The notes under the pieces are model-generated. The model was given only the letters and a program-made list of their open reading frames with translations. It had not been told where the DNA came from and did no database searches. Both the position numbers and the translations under genes were made by a program. Below, in pieces: positions 1-8,351 of a stretch of 10,561 bases of DNA (positions are counted from its first letter, which is position 1; the number at the start of each line of letters is the position of its first letter). Source of the stretch: Asterionellopsis glacialis (lineage: Eukaryota; Bacillariophyta; Plagiogrammaphyceae; Rhaphoneidales; Asterionellopsidaceae); the NCBI GenBank assembly GCA_014885115.2, contig WKLE02004969.1, positions 1-10,561 on the forward strand, given 5' to 3'.

Positions 1-43
1 CCTCACTTATGGGAGGAAATAATGCCAATAAGGTGATATGAAA

Positions 44-620
44 TTATGTGCAGAGTGGCATGGGATTCCCTTCTGATGTTATATCAAAAAATTGACCCAA
101 AATACTCAAAGATCCTTCAACATCAAATTGTAATCTTGTAAAGATTTCAGATGGACTTACATCCATGAAGCTCTCTGACAAATTCAAAATATCCTTCAAT
201 TCTTGTATGTTACTCCCAATAAAGTCTGTAGCTACAAAATCTTCTCCCTCCTAGTACAATTTCTTGGATTTCAAAGTCTTCACAATTACTGCCATCTGAT
301 ACTTGAGCTTGAAATTCAAATCTGATATGTGAAGACTTGGGATCTGGTAAGGAGACTTGAATTTTACTGGATGATGGGGCTTCAAAAGATATTTTGAAAC
401 TATAGTAGAGGCTAAGATTTATTTCAAAAGTTCATGTGTAAATGTATTCTTCTGTGTTATCTCCAAAATCTTCAAATGGTTTCTCTGTCTGACAAGCGTA
501 TTTACCTTGATGATCTTTCACACCAAACATCAAGATATCATCAACATAATCATCATTCTTTTTGACATTCTCATAATGTGTTAAATCTGGAACAACTGTT
601 AAAAAAAGCTTTCCCCACAT
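44..620 (-). pseudogene. Broken reading frame of unknown family (about 190 codons)
   Basis: A minus-strand frame opens at ATG 618-620 and runs 62 codons to a TGA at 432-434. The same frame then continues open for about 60 more codons past that stop, to roughly position 250. Near 240-250 (GGAGGGAGAAGATTTT) a one-base shift carries the reading into a second open frame that ends at a TAA at 44-46. The composite has one in-frame stop and one frameshift, and composition that looks protein-like (alternating hydrophobic residues such as FEINLSLYYSFKISFEAP, then an acidic helical stretch such as NIQELKDILNLSESF). A YVDDILMFG peptide recalls the YxDD box of Ty1/copia reverse transcriptase, but the flanks do not look like RT, so I do not name it. 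It may be a relic of a mobile-element or viral-type gene, or a host gene with undetected introns. That it is a decayed coding frame is moderately supported; its function is unknown. Confidence 0.45.
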
Positions 621-1066
621 CGGCTGAGCTAATCAACAAACACTTACAACAGCATTGTAAGATACTGTCCTGAATATTTTCTTTCTTTGCTACTATTATT
701 ATGAAGTGACTGCTCAGTTAGTGATGTTTGGACCTACTTGGACTGATTGGTAGTGTACAAACAAATGCTAACACACAATAAGGGAGGATTATGAAACTCC
801 TGTGAAAATCTTTTTTTGGCTTTTTATGGCACTGTTGAATCTTTTGAAGTACACCATGTTGTTGTAACAAATAAAGAATAACAAGTGTACAATGCAGCAA
901 CAATCACCCTACTGCACTGTTAGGATGGGGGGACAAGAATTCATTTCCAACACACAACAATCAAACACAAACCAGCAGCAGGAGGAGGATGACAAGAGGG
1001 AGGACATCTCATACAGATGATGACAAAAATGACAACGCAAACTCATGGTCACTAACATCAAACAAG

Positions 1067-1121
1067 TGACAACAATCAACTCTGTGCTGCTTATATAGTA
1101 TTCACTTATCCTTGCAATATG
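1067..1121 (+). repeat. Diverged interspersed repeat, copy 1
   Basis: This copy reads TGACAACAATCAACTC, then TGCTG, TTA, ATA, TTCACT and CCTT in order. The same ordered words recur about 190 bp downstream with small insertions. This suggests a short duplicated module; whether it is regulatory or transposon debris cannot be told from the sequence. Confidence 0.4.
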
Positions 1122-1253
1122 AGAAAGAAAGATGCAGCCGAACTTTTCATTTGAATGGTTAATTGTTGATGTTGTTGTTCATACAGTATTGATATTGGCA
1201 ATTCTTGTCAATATTTCACATGACCATGCCAATTTCTCCTCTAGCAAACAATG

Positions 1254-1314
1254 ATGACTACAACAATCAACTCAATGCTGTTTAATAATTTCTCACTGGC
1301 CTTAGAGTTATAAA
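1254..1314 (+). repeat. Diverged interspersed repeat, copy 2
   Basis: This is the second copy of the module at 1067-1121: TGACTACAACAATCAACTC, TGCTG, TTAATAATT, TCTCACTGG, CCTTAGAG. It ends just upstream of the TG microsatellite. Similarity was judged by eye and is gapped. Confidence 0.4.
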
Positions 1315-1382
1315 AAGACACCGATGACGCAGTTTATTGTTATGTTATTTGTTGTTGTTGTGGTTGTTGTCATGGTTCGGGT

Positions 1383-1457
1383 CATGTGTGTGTGTGTGGG
1401 TGTGTGTGGGTGTGTGTGTGGGTGTGTGTGTGTGTGGGTGTGTGGGTGTGTGTTTGT
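1383..1457 (+). repeat. TG-rich microsatellite (TG)n with GGGTG interruptions
   Basis: About 75 bp of almost pure TG/GGTG repeat sits on the plus strand: runs of TGTGTG separated by GGG units at near-regular spacing. It is preceded by TTGTTGTTGTTGTGGTTGTTG (from about 1349), so the simple-sequence tract is compound. The open frames across it encode Val/Cys/Gly repeats and are artefacts of the repeat. Confidence 0.93.
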
Positions 1458-1473
1458 TTTACTGGAGGGGGAC

Positions 1474-1486
1474 TTGGCATTGCCAA
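1474..1486. repeat. Short palindrome next to the microsatellite
   Basis: TTGGCA and TGCCAA flank one central T, a perfect 6-bp inverted repeat. It lies 17 bp past the microsatellite, at the start of a more GC-rich stretch. It could be a binding site or part of an element end; no function is assigned. Confidence 0.35.
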
Positions 1487-1489
1487 TTA

Positions 1490-1860
1490 TCCGAGTCGGC
1501 CCCGCTAAATAATAGTTTGCAAGTTTGGAAAAAAAAATTAGTGAATCAAGGTGTCAATTTCCTGAGTCCTAATACGGTAGGACCTAGCAACGATGGTGAC
1601 AAGGGTTTTGTTGGTTATCACATCGGCTGGAGAGCTCAAGGGTCATCCAATTGGCCTTTTGGCTTCTGTTGCAAGAGCGAGCTGTTGTCAAGACGCTCAA
1701 GCATGCTTTTTGGAATGACTTCTTGTATCGATTGAGGAACCCCATGGAGCTTCGCAGCCGCCGTACAGGTACAGAAAGACAGTCCCTGGTACCAGAGGTA
1801 CCGGCCATGAATGTAATTAGGATGTGTTATTCAAGGCATTGTTGGTAGTTTTTTAATATT
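1490..1860. other. More GC-rich stretch with short orphan frames
   Basis: Composition is visibly higher in GC than the flanks (for example CGAGTCGGCCCCGC and GCTTCGCAGCCGCCGTAC). Overlapping short open frames exist on both strands: plus frames ending at 1735 and 1848 and a minus frame at 1584-1808. None has a recognisable motif or a clear start. A perfect 6-bp inverted repeat (GTCCTA at 1566-1571, TAGGAC at 1578-1583) and two GGTACC sites three bases apart (near 1789-1803) lie inside. It could be an exon fragment of a decayed gene or an inserted fragment; coding status is unproven. Confidence 0.3.
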
Positions 1861-3361
1861 TGTGGGTGCAAGTTTTTTTTGGCGAGTGGAGCAAGCTTGA
1901 AGAATCGAAGGGCAAGAAAAAAGGGAAAAGAGAAAGAGAGGGGAGAAAGGAAGATTTAATGATAATACGAATGTAGTAACATTCAACAATCAACTGTTAA
2001 CGTAATCGGGCGTTCCTCGTAAGAATAGCATTTCTCTGTTTTTTTTTTCGAACGGAGAGAGCTTGAAGGCTCCGAAATGACCAAAAAGATAACCGAATCA
2101 AACGTGTAGAGTGTATAAAGTTTGAAAGTGGTGACGAGCTCAAAATAATATAATGTAAACATAATAACTTTGCATCAATGTATGTTTTCGAATGTATGGA
2201 AATATGCATTTGCATTGTCCTTATGGAACATTTCAGACATGACAAACTATGCTGATTTTCAAACTCGTTTTTTGTCTAAGACGAAGACTTAAAATGTCTC
2301 AAATGTCCAGAAGAAAATGGATGATATGTTTGAAGAAGATTTGGCATTTGTGATTTGTCCATGAAAAGTATGTTCTATTCATTTAGTACGACTATTTTGT
2401 TGAAAATACCTCCTTATGGCAACAATCAAGGCATGACGCGCAACATGTTTCCATCATCTATCCAGATGCTGATGTATCTTAAAACGTGGGAGTTGTCCTG
2501 ACTCAACTACTTGAAGTATTTCTTTCCTTGAATATCGGAAAAAGTAAGTATGGAGCAATGATCTGTTTGTTTGCTGTTTGGGCTTGTAATCTTCGTTGTC
2601 TCTGGATAGAGTATGTCTCCTGTGTGTAGTGTGAGCATCAACAGCGAGATATCATCATTGCACATTCGTTCGTCCTTTCAAAAGTTATGATTCATTTTGC
2701 TTGTTAGCTTGTTTTGTTACGTTTTGAAAAGATGTGTTATAGCTACTCGCTTTTCTACTTTGGAAAGTAGAGTTTCCCTTCCTTTTTGAGTCACACCTCT
2801 ACCTACCGTAGTCTTCCATCACGTGAGACACGAAAAGCAGAATAAAAAGCTTCATATTGCAATTGATATTTACAAAATAAAATTATTCAAATGTTAAAAA
2901 GGAATGGCACGGTCTATGCATATTGCACTATCTAATTGTAATGGAGGGATGCACTTTCTCCTCCTTTAGCACACTTCCATCCTGGGTTAACTAGGTATTT
3001 CTACTCACAACGAATGAGTACTTTTTACCACCTCGAATGAATCGCATACTCTTTACCATTTCTTTCTTTCTCTCTCTCGCATACACTATAATAGACTGTA
3101 AATTACACATCATGAAACATATAAACATTTTTCTTTTTTAAAAAACTTTTCGTTCACTCTGATACACTTCCATTACTAGCTCCGCTGGCTCTTTTTTTTG
3201 TGTGTGTGTTTCTTGTTTTTCTCTTCAAAAAAGGTCACTCTCTTACTTTCTCGTTTTTTTTTGGTTTTTTCGATTTACAATTTTTTTTAAAAAGTTCAAA
3301 CTACAACTCTGCTTTTTTCCCCATTTCTTCCACCCATCCCCTGTACTGTCTTTTTCTTTCT
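1861..3361. other. Long intergenic region, no gene seen
   Basis: About 1.5 kb without a convincing frame on either strand. It contains a 41-nt pure purine tract (1914-1954), a T10 run (about 2039-2048), a TCACGTGA palindrome with an E-box core (2819-2826), a CT-rich tract (about 3059-3080) and T-rich sequence from 3125 to 3361. The right part is the 3' flank of the minus-strand gene that ends at 3362. The 82-codon minus frame at 1997-2245 has no recognisable motif and was not called. Confidence 0.55.
1914..1954 (+). repeat. 41-nt pure purine tract
   Basis: Every base from 1914 to 1954 is A or G on the plus strand (AAGAAAAAAGGGAAAAGAG and onward). Long homopurine runs can form triplex DNA or act as nucleosome-poor promoter elements; nothing here shows which, if either, applies. 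Confidence 0.8.
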
Positions 3362-5083
3362 TTAGTAGGCATAATACTGTTGTGGTTGATGATTCATCCT
3401 CATGGTTGCTCCTACACCAAATCCCATACCGACCGAACCTTTTTCATGTTGTGCAAGTGGAGGTGGACCATCTCTGGTAGTAGCAGTATTAGCACCATAC
3501 ACCACCATCATACCTGCTTGACCTGCATTTGAATGGAATACGTTAGGTTTCATAATTTCCTTGGTAGGTGGTCCTTGACGTTTTGTACTTGTGGCCTTGA
3601 TATCACCCAAGGTTGGTTTAGGTCCTAAATTCCATCCACCTGTAACAGGTGCTAATGGTTGTGACTTGTTCTTCTTTACTTTTTGCTTTTGTTGAAACAT
3701 GGTAAGTTTGTGTTCCTTTTGAAATTCAGCATCTTGCGTAATATCTTCTAAATTAACTAAACTTTTCATGGCACGGTCCACATCTGATTTCTCTTCTTGT
3801 TCTTGTGAATCGTTATTATACGTCGTAGGTGCCATGGTAAGTTGTGGATATTGATTCTCTTCTTCTTGAGACGACACAGTAGTATTGGAGGGTACAGCAG
3901 GTGTCTGATACTGTTGTTGATGTTGTGATTGATAATAATATTGTTGTGGTTGTTGTTGTTGTTGTTCAGGTGAAAAGGTGGATGGTGTTGACACATTGGA
4001 TGCAGGTGAAATAATAGTATCTTCATATCCATATGATCCATTTTGTGGATTAGGTACAGTTTGTGGAACACCATCACCACCACCACCACCATTATTGGCA
4101 TAGGTAGGTGTCACATACTGCGGTGGAGGAACATCAAATGAGGATGTAATGGCAAGTGGTGGTGGTGCGGATTTGGTATATTTGTTGTCCTTGTTGTTAT
4201 TGTTGGTCGTAGTAGTGGGACCACCGTAGGCACCCATAATTTGATGATGGATGGTATTCATGGTGGGTGGTGCAGGAAGGACAGGTGCAAATTCATCATA
4301 ACTGGAAGAAGATAATGTACCCAAGGTAGATGTAGCTGATTCAGATGAATCACTTACAATTTGTTGATTCAAGAGTGATTCTTCTGAAGTTCCGTTGCTG
4401 CTATTATAAGTATTGCTGTTGGGGATGGGATCGGACAGGATATCCATGGTGGGTACAATTGCAGTAGCAGCAGGTGGGTCTCGCATACTACGACGATCTT
4501 CATGTGCATGAACATTGCGTGACCATGCGCTTTCTTCTTGAGGAGGGAAAGTGTTGCTGTTGATGTAGGAAGGTCTCATGGAAGACGCAGTACACGTACT
4601 TCCAAGTTGATAAAGGTGTGGCATGGAAAAGAAACTCATTCCATCTAAATGAAGATCGAATTGTCTTACACCGTTTGGTGGTGCAGCATGGGCAACAATC
4701 TTCAATTGATGATGACCGGGCATCATCGTCCAAGATGTTTCGAATTTGTTTTCAATTTTACCTTTGGAAAAATGGACTTCTGTCCCATCTAATAACACTA
4801 AACGTTTGCCACTCGTCAAACTCCATACAAAGGTTACCTCATGTTCGGATCCGCGACAATCAACTCCTGACAATCCGCTTGCAATAGCCTTGGCATCGGA
4901 AAACCCAAAACGAAAGCGTACACGACGTTTCGTTGCGGCAACAACTTTACCAGATGATGCAGCTACGCAATCAATTTGATAACATGGATTCAAACGCATA
5001 TCATACTGGGCGGACGACGAGGGAGAGGAGGATGACATGGATGATGATGAATTATTGATAGAATGATGAAATTGAACCTTCAT
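3362..5083 (-). CDS. FAIM1-like beta-domain protein with long disordered Q/N/S-rich region
   Basis: This is an uninterrupted 573-codon frame and the only clearly intact gene here. Residues 1-30 are Ser-rich and low complexity. Residues about 51-160 form a compact beta-rich domain with RRVRFRFGF, VDCRGSEHEV, TFVWSLTSGKRLVLLDGTEV, a Trp-containing strand (SWTM), HQLKIVAHA and a final FDLHLDGMSFFSMP. The order 'strand, TSGKR, DG, E/V, ... DG.sf' resembles the FAIM1 fold, an anti-apoptotic and proteostasis-linked protein in animals. Residues about 165-430 are low complexity (Asn4, Gly5, Gln5, Ser, Pro) and probably disordered. Residues about 432-573 look conserved again: an acidic helix (DVDRAMKSLVNLED), a basic stretch (KQKVKKNKSQPL), GGWNLGPKPTLGDI, then AGMMVVYGAN. 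I recall this architecture in diatom hypothetical proteins. No signal peptide or membrane segment is seen. Met16 (codon 5036-5038) is an alternative start. Cellular role is unknown; FAIM similarity is inferred from motif order only. Confidence 0.87.
   Translation of the reverse strand: MKVQFHHSINNSSSSMSSSSPSSSAQYDMRLNPCYQIDCVAASSGKVVAATKRRVRFRFGFSDAKAIASGLSGVDCRGSEHEVTFVWSLTSGKRLVLLDGTEVHFSKGKIENKFETSWTMMPGHHQLKIVAHAAPPNGVRQFDLHLDGMSFFSMPHLYQLGSTCTASSMRPSYINSNTFPPQEESAWSRNVHAHEDRRSMRDPPAATAIVPTMDILSDPIPNSNTYNSSNGTSEESLLNQQIVSDSSESATSTLGTLSSSSYDEFAPVLPAPPTMNTIHHQIMGAYGGPTTTTNNNNKDNKYTKSAPPPLAITSSFDVPPPQYVTPTYANNGGGGGDGVPQTVPNPQNGSYGYEDTIISPASNVSTPSTFSPEQQQQQPQQYYYQSQHQQQYQTPAVPSNTTVSSQEEENQYPQLTMAPTTYNNDSQEQEEKSDVDRAMKSLVNLEDITQDAEFQKEHKLTMFQQKQKVKKNKSQPLAPVTGGWNLGPKPTLGDIKATSTKRQGPPTKEIMKPNVFHSNAGQAGMMVVYGANTATTRDGPPPLAQHEKGSVGMGFGVGATMRMNHQPQQYYAY
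3946..3967 (-). repeat. CAA repeat encoding polyglutamine
   Basis: A TTG/TTGTTG trinucleotide tract on the plus strand reads as Gln codons (residues about 374-378 and flanking Gln) in the disordered part of the gene at 3362-5083. Such tracts usually vary in length between strains. Confidence 0.7.
4070..4092 (-). repeat. GGT repeat encoding polyglycine
   Basis: An ACC trinucleotide run on the plus strand (CACCACCACCACCACC) reads as about five Gly codons near residues 332-336 of the protein at 3362-5083, within its disordered segment. Confidence 0.65.
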
Positions 5084-5330
5084 TTCTTTTCAGAAAGAGA
5101 CAAGGACAAGGAAAGAAAAAGGTTCGTTGATTTTACTTTTTTTTATGATATGTTGTGTGCCTCTGTCCAAAGAGATGCCAGCATGCAATCGTCATACGAA
5201 AAAAACCAAGCACATGCAAAAAAATCGCACGTTGATTTGGCAGGCAGGACCAATAGTGCGGTACCGTACCGGGTAGTTTGTCTACTCGCATGGTAAAGAC
5301 AGTAGCGCACCTACTTATGGGGGATAAATT
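5084..5330 (-). promoter_or_regulatory. Probable promoter region of the minus-strand FAIM1-like gene
   Basis: This is the 5' flank of the gene that starts at 5083. Seen on the plus strand are a purine-rich stretch next to the start (5093-5122), T-rich sequence, and the palindrome GGTACCGTACC (about 5261-5271). No clear TATA box was found. The promoter role is inferred from position only. Confidence 0.35.
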
Positions 5331-6240
5331 TTGAATTTTAACTCGACCGTTTTCAATATGCCAAAAGTGAACTATCTCATGGTACTCATTCTACGTGATT
5401 TTGGCGTAATGTATCACGGAACATTTTCTGAAAAGTTCGGGTTGTACACACTGTACGTACACCCTCTACGAATACCCCCTCTCACGATCGAAATCGGAGT
5501 AGCGCGAATTTTCCCTCCTTCGTATGATAGTTTTAAAGCCTTGTATATGGATAAAAAGTACCAATATTGACAACCGAGTTCAATAGATTGATCAGTTTTG
5601 GTCATACAAACATGAAATCAACAAACACTACTTACTATATGCAAAAAAGGATATTTCAACTACTTATCCAAAAATTTCTATGTAGCATTCAGATATATTG
5701 ATATATATTTCAAATTACCCACGAATATGCACGAATCAGAATTTTTTAATCAGCCTGCACTCCGACAAGAATTTTATTCGTGAGCCAGCATGCCAGCACT
5801 ACTCCGCCTTCTGCTGGATCACGGAGTGATTGAGAAGCATAATAGTGCATAGAGGACCGACCATTCAAGTGTGTTCGGGTTCTCGTTGAGTATGATACAG
5901 TACCTAATAATGTTCTTTACACCAGAGCAACCCAGTCTTCACGGCTTGTGTATCTTCCAAGAACCGCGGCAAATCGCAACTCCGACTTTCCAGAACTCCC
6001 TCCAACGACTGACAACTCTTGAGAGGACTAGACTACGTAGAGTGTAATATGAAAACTAAAATAATCCCGCCAAGGAAGTCCCACAGTGTTTGTATGACTG
6101 TGTAGGATACTCTCTAGAGGACCTCTCTAGAGAGAGAGGAACTGCTTCAGATAGTTGGTGGCAAGATTTGAATAGCAAAATCCTTGTTTTCCCCTTCATC
6201 TATTATTTTGTTTCTTCAAGAAATAGAAAATAATTTTTAA
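5331..6240. other. Intergenic region, no gene seen
   Basis: Short frames exist, such as 79 codons at 5331-5570, but it starts at a TTG and shows no motif. Local structures include an inverted repeat ACTCCG (5801-5806) with CGGAGT (5822-5827), a hairpin CACAGT/ACTGTG at about 6082-6102, and the CT/AG palindrome at 6110-6134. Confidence 0.5.
6110..6134. repeat. CTCTCTAGAG direct repeat and palindrome
   Basis: CTCTCTAGAG occurs at 6110-6119 and again at 6123-6132, where it extends into the perfect 12-bp palindrome CTCTCTAGAGAG (6123-6134). The two units are separated by GAC. It could be a protein-binding site or a small simple-repeat expansion. Confidence 0.6.
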
Positions 6241-6826
6241 AAATGACACTCTGCAGTACTATACCCTCCTTCTATTGGCACTTTACTATTATTACACTGC
6301 TTCTTCTCTTTCTAGAAAATCCTCACATTATACACTGTAGCAATCAACTAAAGATGACTGATAATTGTGAAATGCTGCTGCAATCAGAATTTCCTTAAAA
6401 ACAGACCACACAATCAATTAAAATTATCAACAACACACCATCACCGCTGCCACCACCACATGCCGTAGTTAGTTGTTTGGAACTGTTAGATTTTTCTCAT
6501 GTACAACTAAAAAAATATTCTTTCTGTGCTGATTCCTCAGAAATAGTAATTCTGTCATTTTTTCAAGTTTGACCTTCTTAAAAGGTGGTAGAAGGAATTA
6601 GAGATGAATAAGTAATGTCTACATGTTTTCTATAGGATTTTTTTCATTCAGATTTGGAAGAAAGAAACTAGAATCTTACAAACTAATCTACTGAAGAAAA
6701 AGTCACACAAAAGCAGATTCATAAATAATTACATTGCCCTTTACAAGACTGACAACTATGTCAATCTTGACAACTCAGAATATATTACTAATTCTGACTA
6801 TAATATGCCCTACTGACAATCATTAG
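6241..6826. other. AT-rich spacer, no gene seen
   Basis: No convincing frame on either strand. It contains ACAATCAA-type words like those near 1067-1314, a perfect TGTCAA-TC-TTGACA inverted repeat (6759-6772), and several CTGACAA words. It may be decayed transposon sequence. Confidence 0.45.
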
Positions 6827-7204
6827 ATGTATAAATAAACTTACAGTAGGCAAGTCACGAGACTTGCGTGATAATGTCAATCAAGTGTAGTACAGACGTA
6901 CCGTGACGTGATGACATCATGGACAAGAACAGACGAGATGACATGCTGATGCCATCAAGTGGACAGACGCAAATGTGCAGTGATGCACTGAATACATGCA
7001 AATGCTGACATCACAAATGAAGTGCATCGAAATCCACTCCGCAGCAGAAGCATGATGGGTCACGCCGGAACACGATGATGCGCTGGTCAGACAGACTCTC
7101 ATTGGCTGCCTTGGGTAGTTTGGTTCACATGGTAAAACTGAACTCCATTGGAACTGAACTCTAAGTAGATTGGCCATAGGATCCCATACTGTAATTAGGT
7201 TGAG
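6827..7204 (+). promoter_or_regulatory. Possible LTR or leader of the gypsy relic
   Basis: This stretch lies directly upstream of the gag/pol relic. It has a TATA-like TATAAATAAA (6830-6839), a perfect 7-bp inverted repeat GCAAGTC/GACTTGC around ACGA (6850-6867), and TGACGTGATGACATCA (6904-6919), which joins a CRE core (TGACGT) to an 11-bp palindrome (TGATGACATCA). GATGACAT words recur nearby. LTR ends (TG...CA), a primer-binding site and a second LTR copy were not found, so the LTR interpretation is tentative. The 107-codon minus frame at 6917-7240 has no motif and is probably fortuitous. Confidence 0.3.
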
Positions 7205-8262
7205 AAGACAAATCAGTGGATTGTCAAGTATTTTTAGCAAAACTAGTTAAAATAGCTCACAATACAGCCCAAGTACAAGCGCCCGCTCGCTACAACCTAC
7301 AACAAGTATGAAAAAGCAGGAATTGAACGCTATTGTGGTTCAAGTCAAAGACTTATTGACTAAGGACTTGTCTAGTAAGAACAAGAAATCCGATGATACT
7401 GATACTGATGTAGAACAACACTACAACTTCAACTTTGATACTTTAAGTATTGACAGTGATAAAGAATGAGATAATACCCCCATAGCAAGTAACATAGAAA
7501 ACCAATTTTTTAATTACACTATGCATCATTTGTCTTGCAATACTTTCAGAGACTTGCATAGTCCAAGAAAAGCGCCTAAGACTAAGCATACTGGCTTAGT
7601 CACAGTCGCATTGATGCTAGTATGCAAAAGATGAAGGCAGAAAACCAAACCACTTAAAGTACTTTTAGATTCAGACACTTCAGCCACCATAGTAAACAAG
7701 AAATTTACAAAAAAACTTAAGTGTAAGCCTGCAGCCAAGATGCTTTAGAAGACTAAGGGCGGGAATTTTTCAACCAATCAAAAGGTCCGTGCAATATTCA
7801 AATTGCCCAAATTCAATGAGCAAAAGGCCATTGAATGGGAATGTCATGTCGATGAGATGGAAGGTCAACAAGGCTTCAAGCCCTATCATGGAAAAGCCTA
7901 TACGGTACCCCAGAGATATATAACCAACTACTTAGAGAAGAGATAGACCCACTCATGCGCATAGGAGTACTACAAAAAGTCAACAGGTCCAAATGGGCAG
8001 CACCTAACTTTCCACGACCCAAGAAAAATGACACTATCAGGTTTATTTCTGACTTCAGGAAACTGAACGAATGTATCATACAACATCTGTTCCCTATTCC
8101 CCATATTCAGGAACTACTTACGAAACTTGAAGGTTTCTCATATGTGTATTTCTAGACTTAAATATGGGATACTATCACATATGACTAGACACAGACGCTT
8201 GTAAACTATGTACAATCGTACTAGCATGGGGCAAGTATGAATACTTACATCTACCCACAGGG
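7205..8262 (+). pseudogene. pol: Ty3/gypsy polyprotein relic: gag/pol junction, protease, partial reverse transcriptase
   Basis: The relic changes frame several times. A short open stretch (7205-7303, ending ARYNLQQ) shifts at about 7305 into a frame with KKQELNAIV and an acidic spacer. That frame carries the aspartic protease core PLKVLLDSDTSATIV (active-site Asp codon 7668-7670), where the usual Gly of D-S/T-G is Asp. It has in-frame stops at 7467, 7632 and 7746. PYHGKAYTVP follows, then a shift near 7910 (CCCC run) into reverse transcriptase: REEIDPLMRIGVLQ, NRSKWAAPNF, RFISDFRKLN, FPIPHIQELL. A further shift near 8150 leads to LDLNMGYYHI, which retains the motif A Asp, a stop at 8182, then CTIVLAWGKYEY and LHLPTG. 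Similarity ends at 8262, before the YxDD box; RNase H and integrase are absent. The family assignment is secure; the element is dead. Confidence 0.9.
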
Positions 8263-8351
8263 GACCATGTGCACTCCTTGCTGCCGTGCGCAGCCTGCAA
8301 AGAAGAAAATAGCATTCCGAACAAGAAAACAGCATATTTGTTACAAAAATC
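8263..8351. other. Junction segment between gypsy break and accessory frame
   Basis: The gypsy RT frame stays open here but its translation no longer resembles RT. If a DNA transposon carrying the next two genes inserted into the gypsy copy, its left end should lie in this segment. I compared it by eye with the reverse complement of 10200-10561 and found no convincing terminal inverted repeat or target duplication. Confidence 0.3.

Larger units (their letters stand above)
621..1320. other. AT-rich spacer, no gene seen
   Basis: No convincing coding frame is present on either strand; the 61-codon minus frame at 718-903 has no recognisable motif. The stretch is rich in CAACAATCAAC-type words and holds two diverged copies of a motif of about 55 bp, listed separately. 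It could be remnants of older transposons. Confidence 0.5.

Noticed and set aside
432..620. YVDDILMFG as a Ty1/copia reverse transcriptase
   Set aside because: The nine residues match well, but the flanking residues show none of the other RT motifs, so the family call is not supported.
1324..1735. Val/Cys/Gly-rich open frames across the TG repeat
   Set aside because: They are translation artefacts of the microsatellite and differ between frames only as the repeat dictates.
3946..4092. CRISPR- or satellite-like repeats in the Q/G-rich region
   Set aside because: They are in-frame trinucleotide repeats within a coding disordered region.
4618..4979. Plus-strand frames opposite the FAIM1-like gene
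   Set aside because: They lie wholly inside the intact 573-codon minus-strand gene and have no motifs of their own.
5331..5605. Overlapping plus and minus frames (79 and 63 codons)
   Set aside because: No motif, no clear ATG for the plus frame, and the two shadow each other.
6917..7240. 107-codon minus-strand frame
   Set aside because: It is opposite the presumed LTR/leader of the gypsy relic and its sequence resembles no family; length alone is weak evidence.
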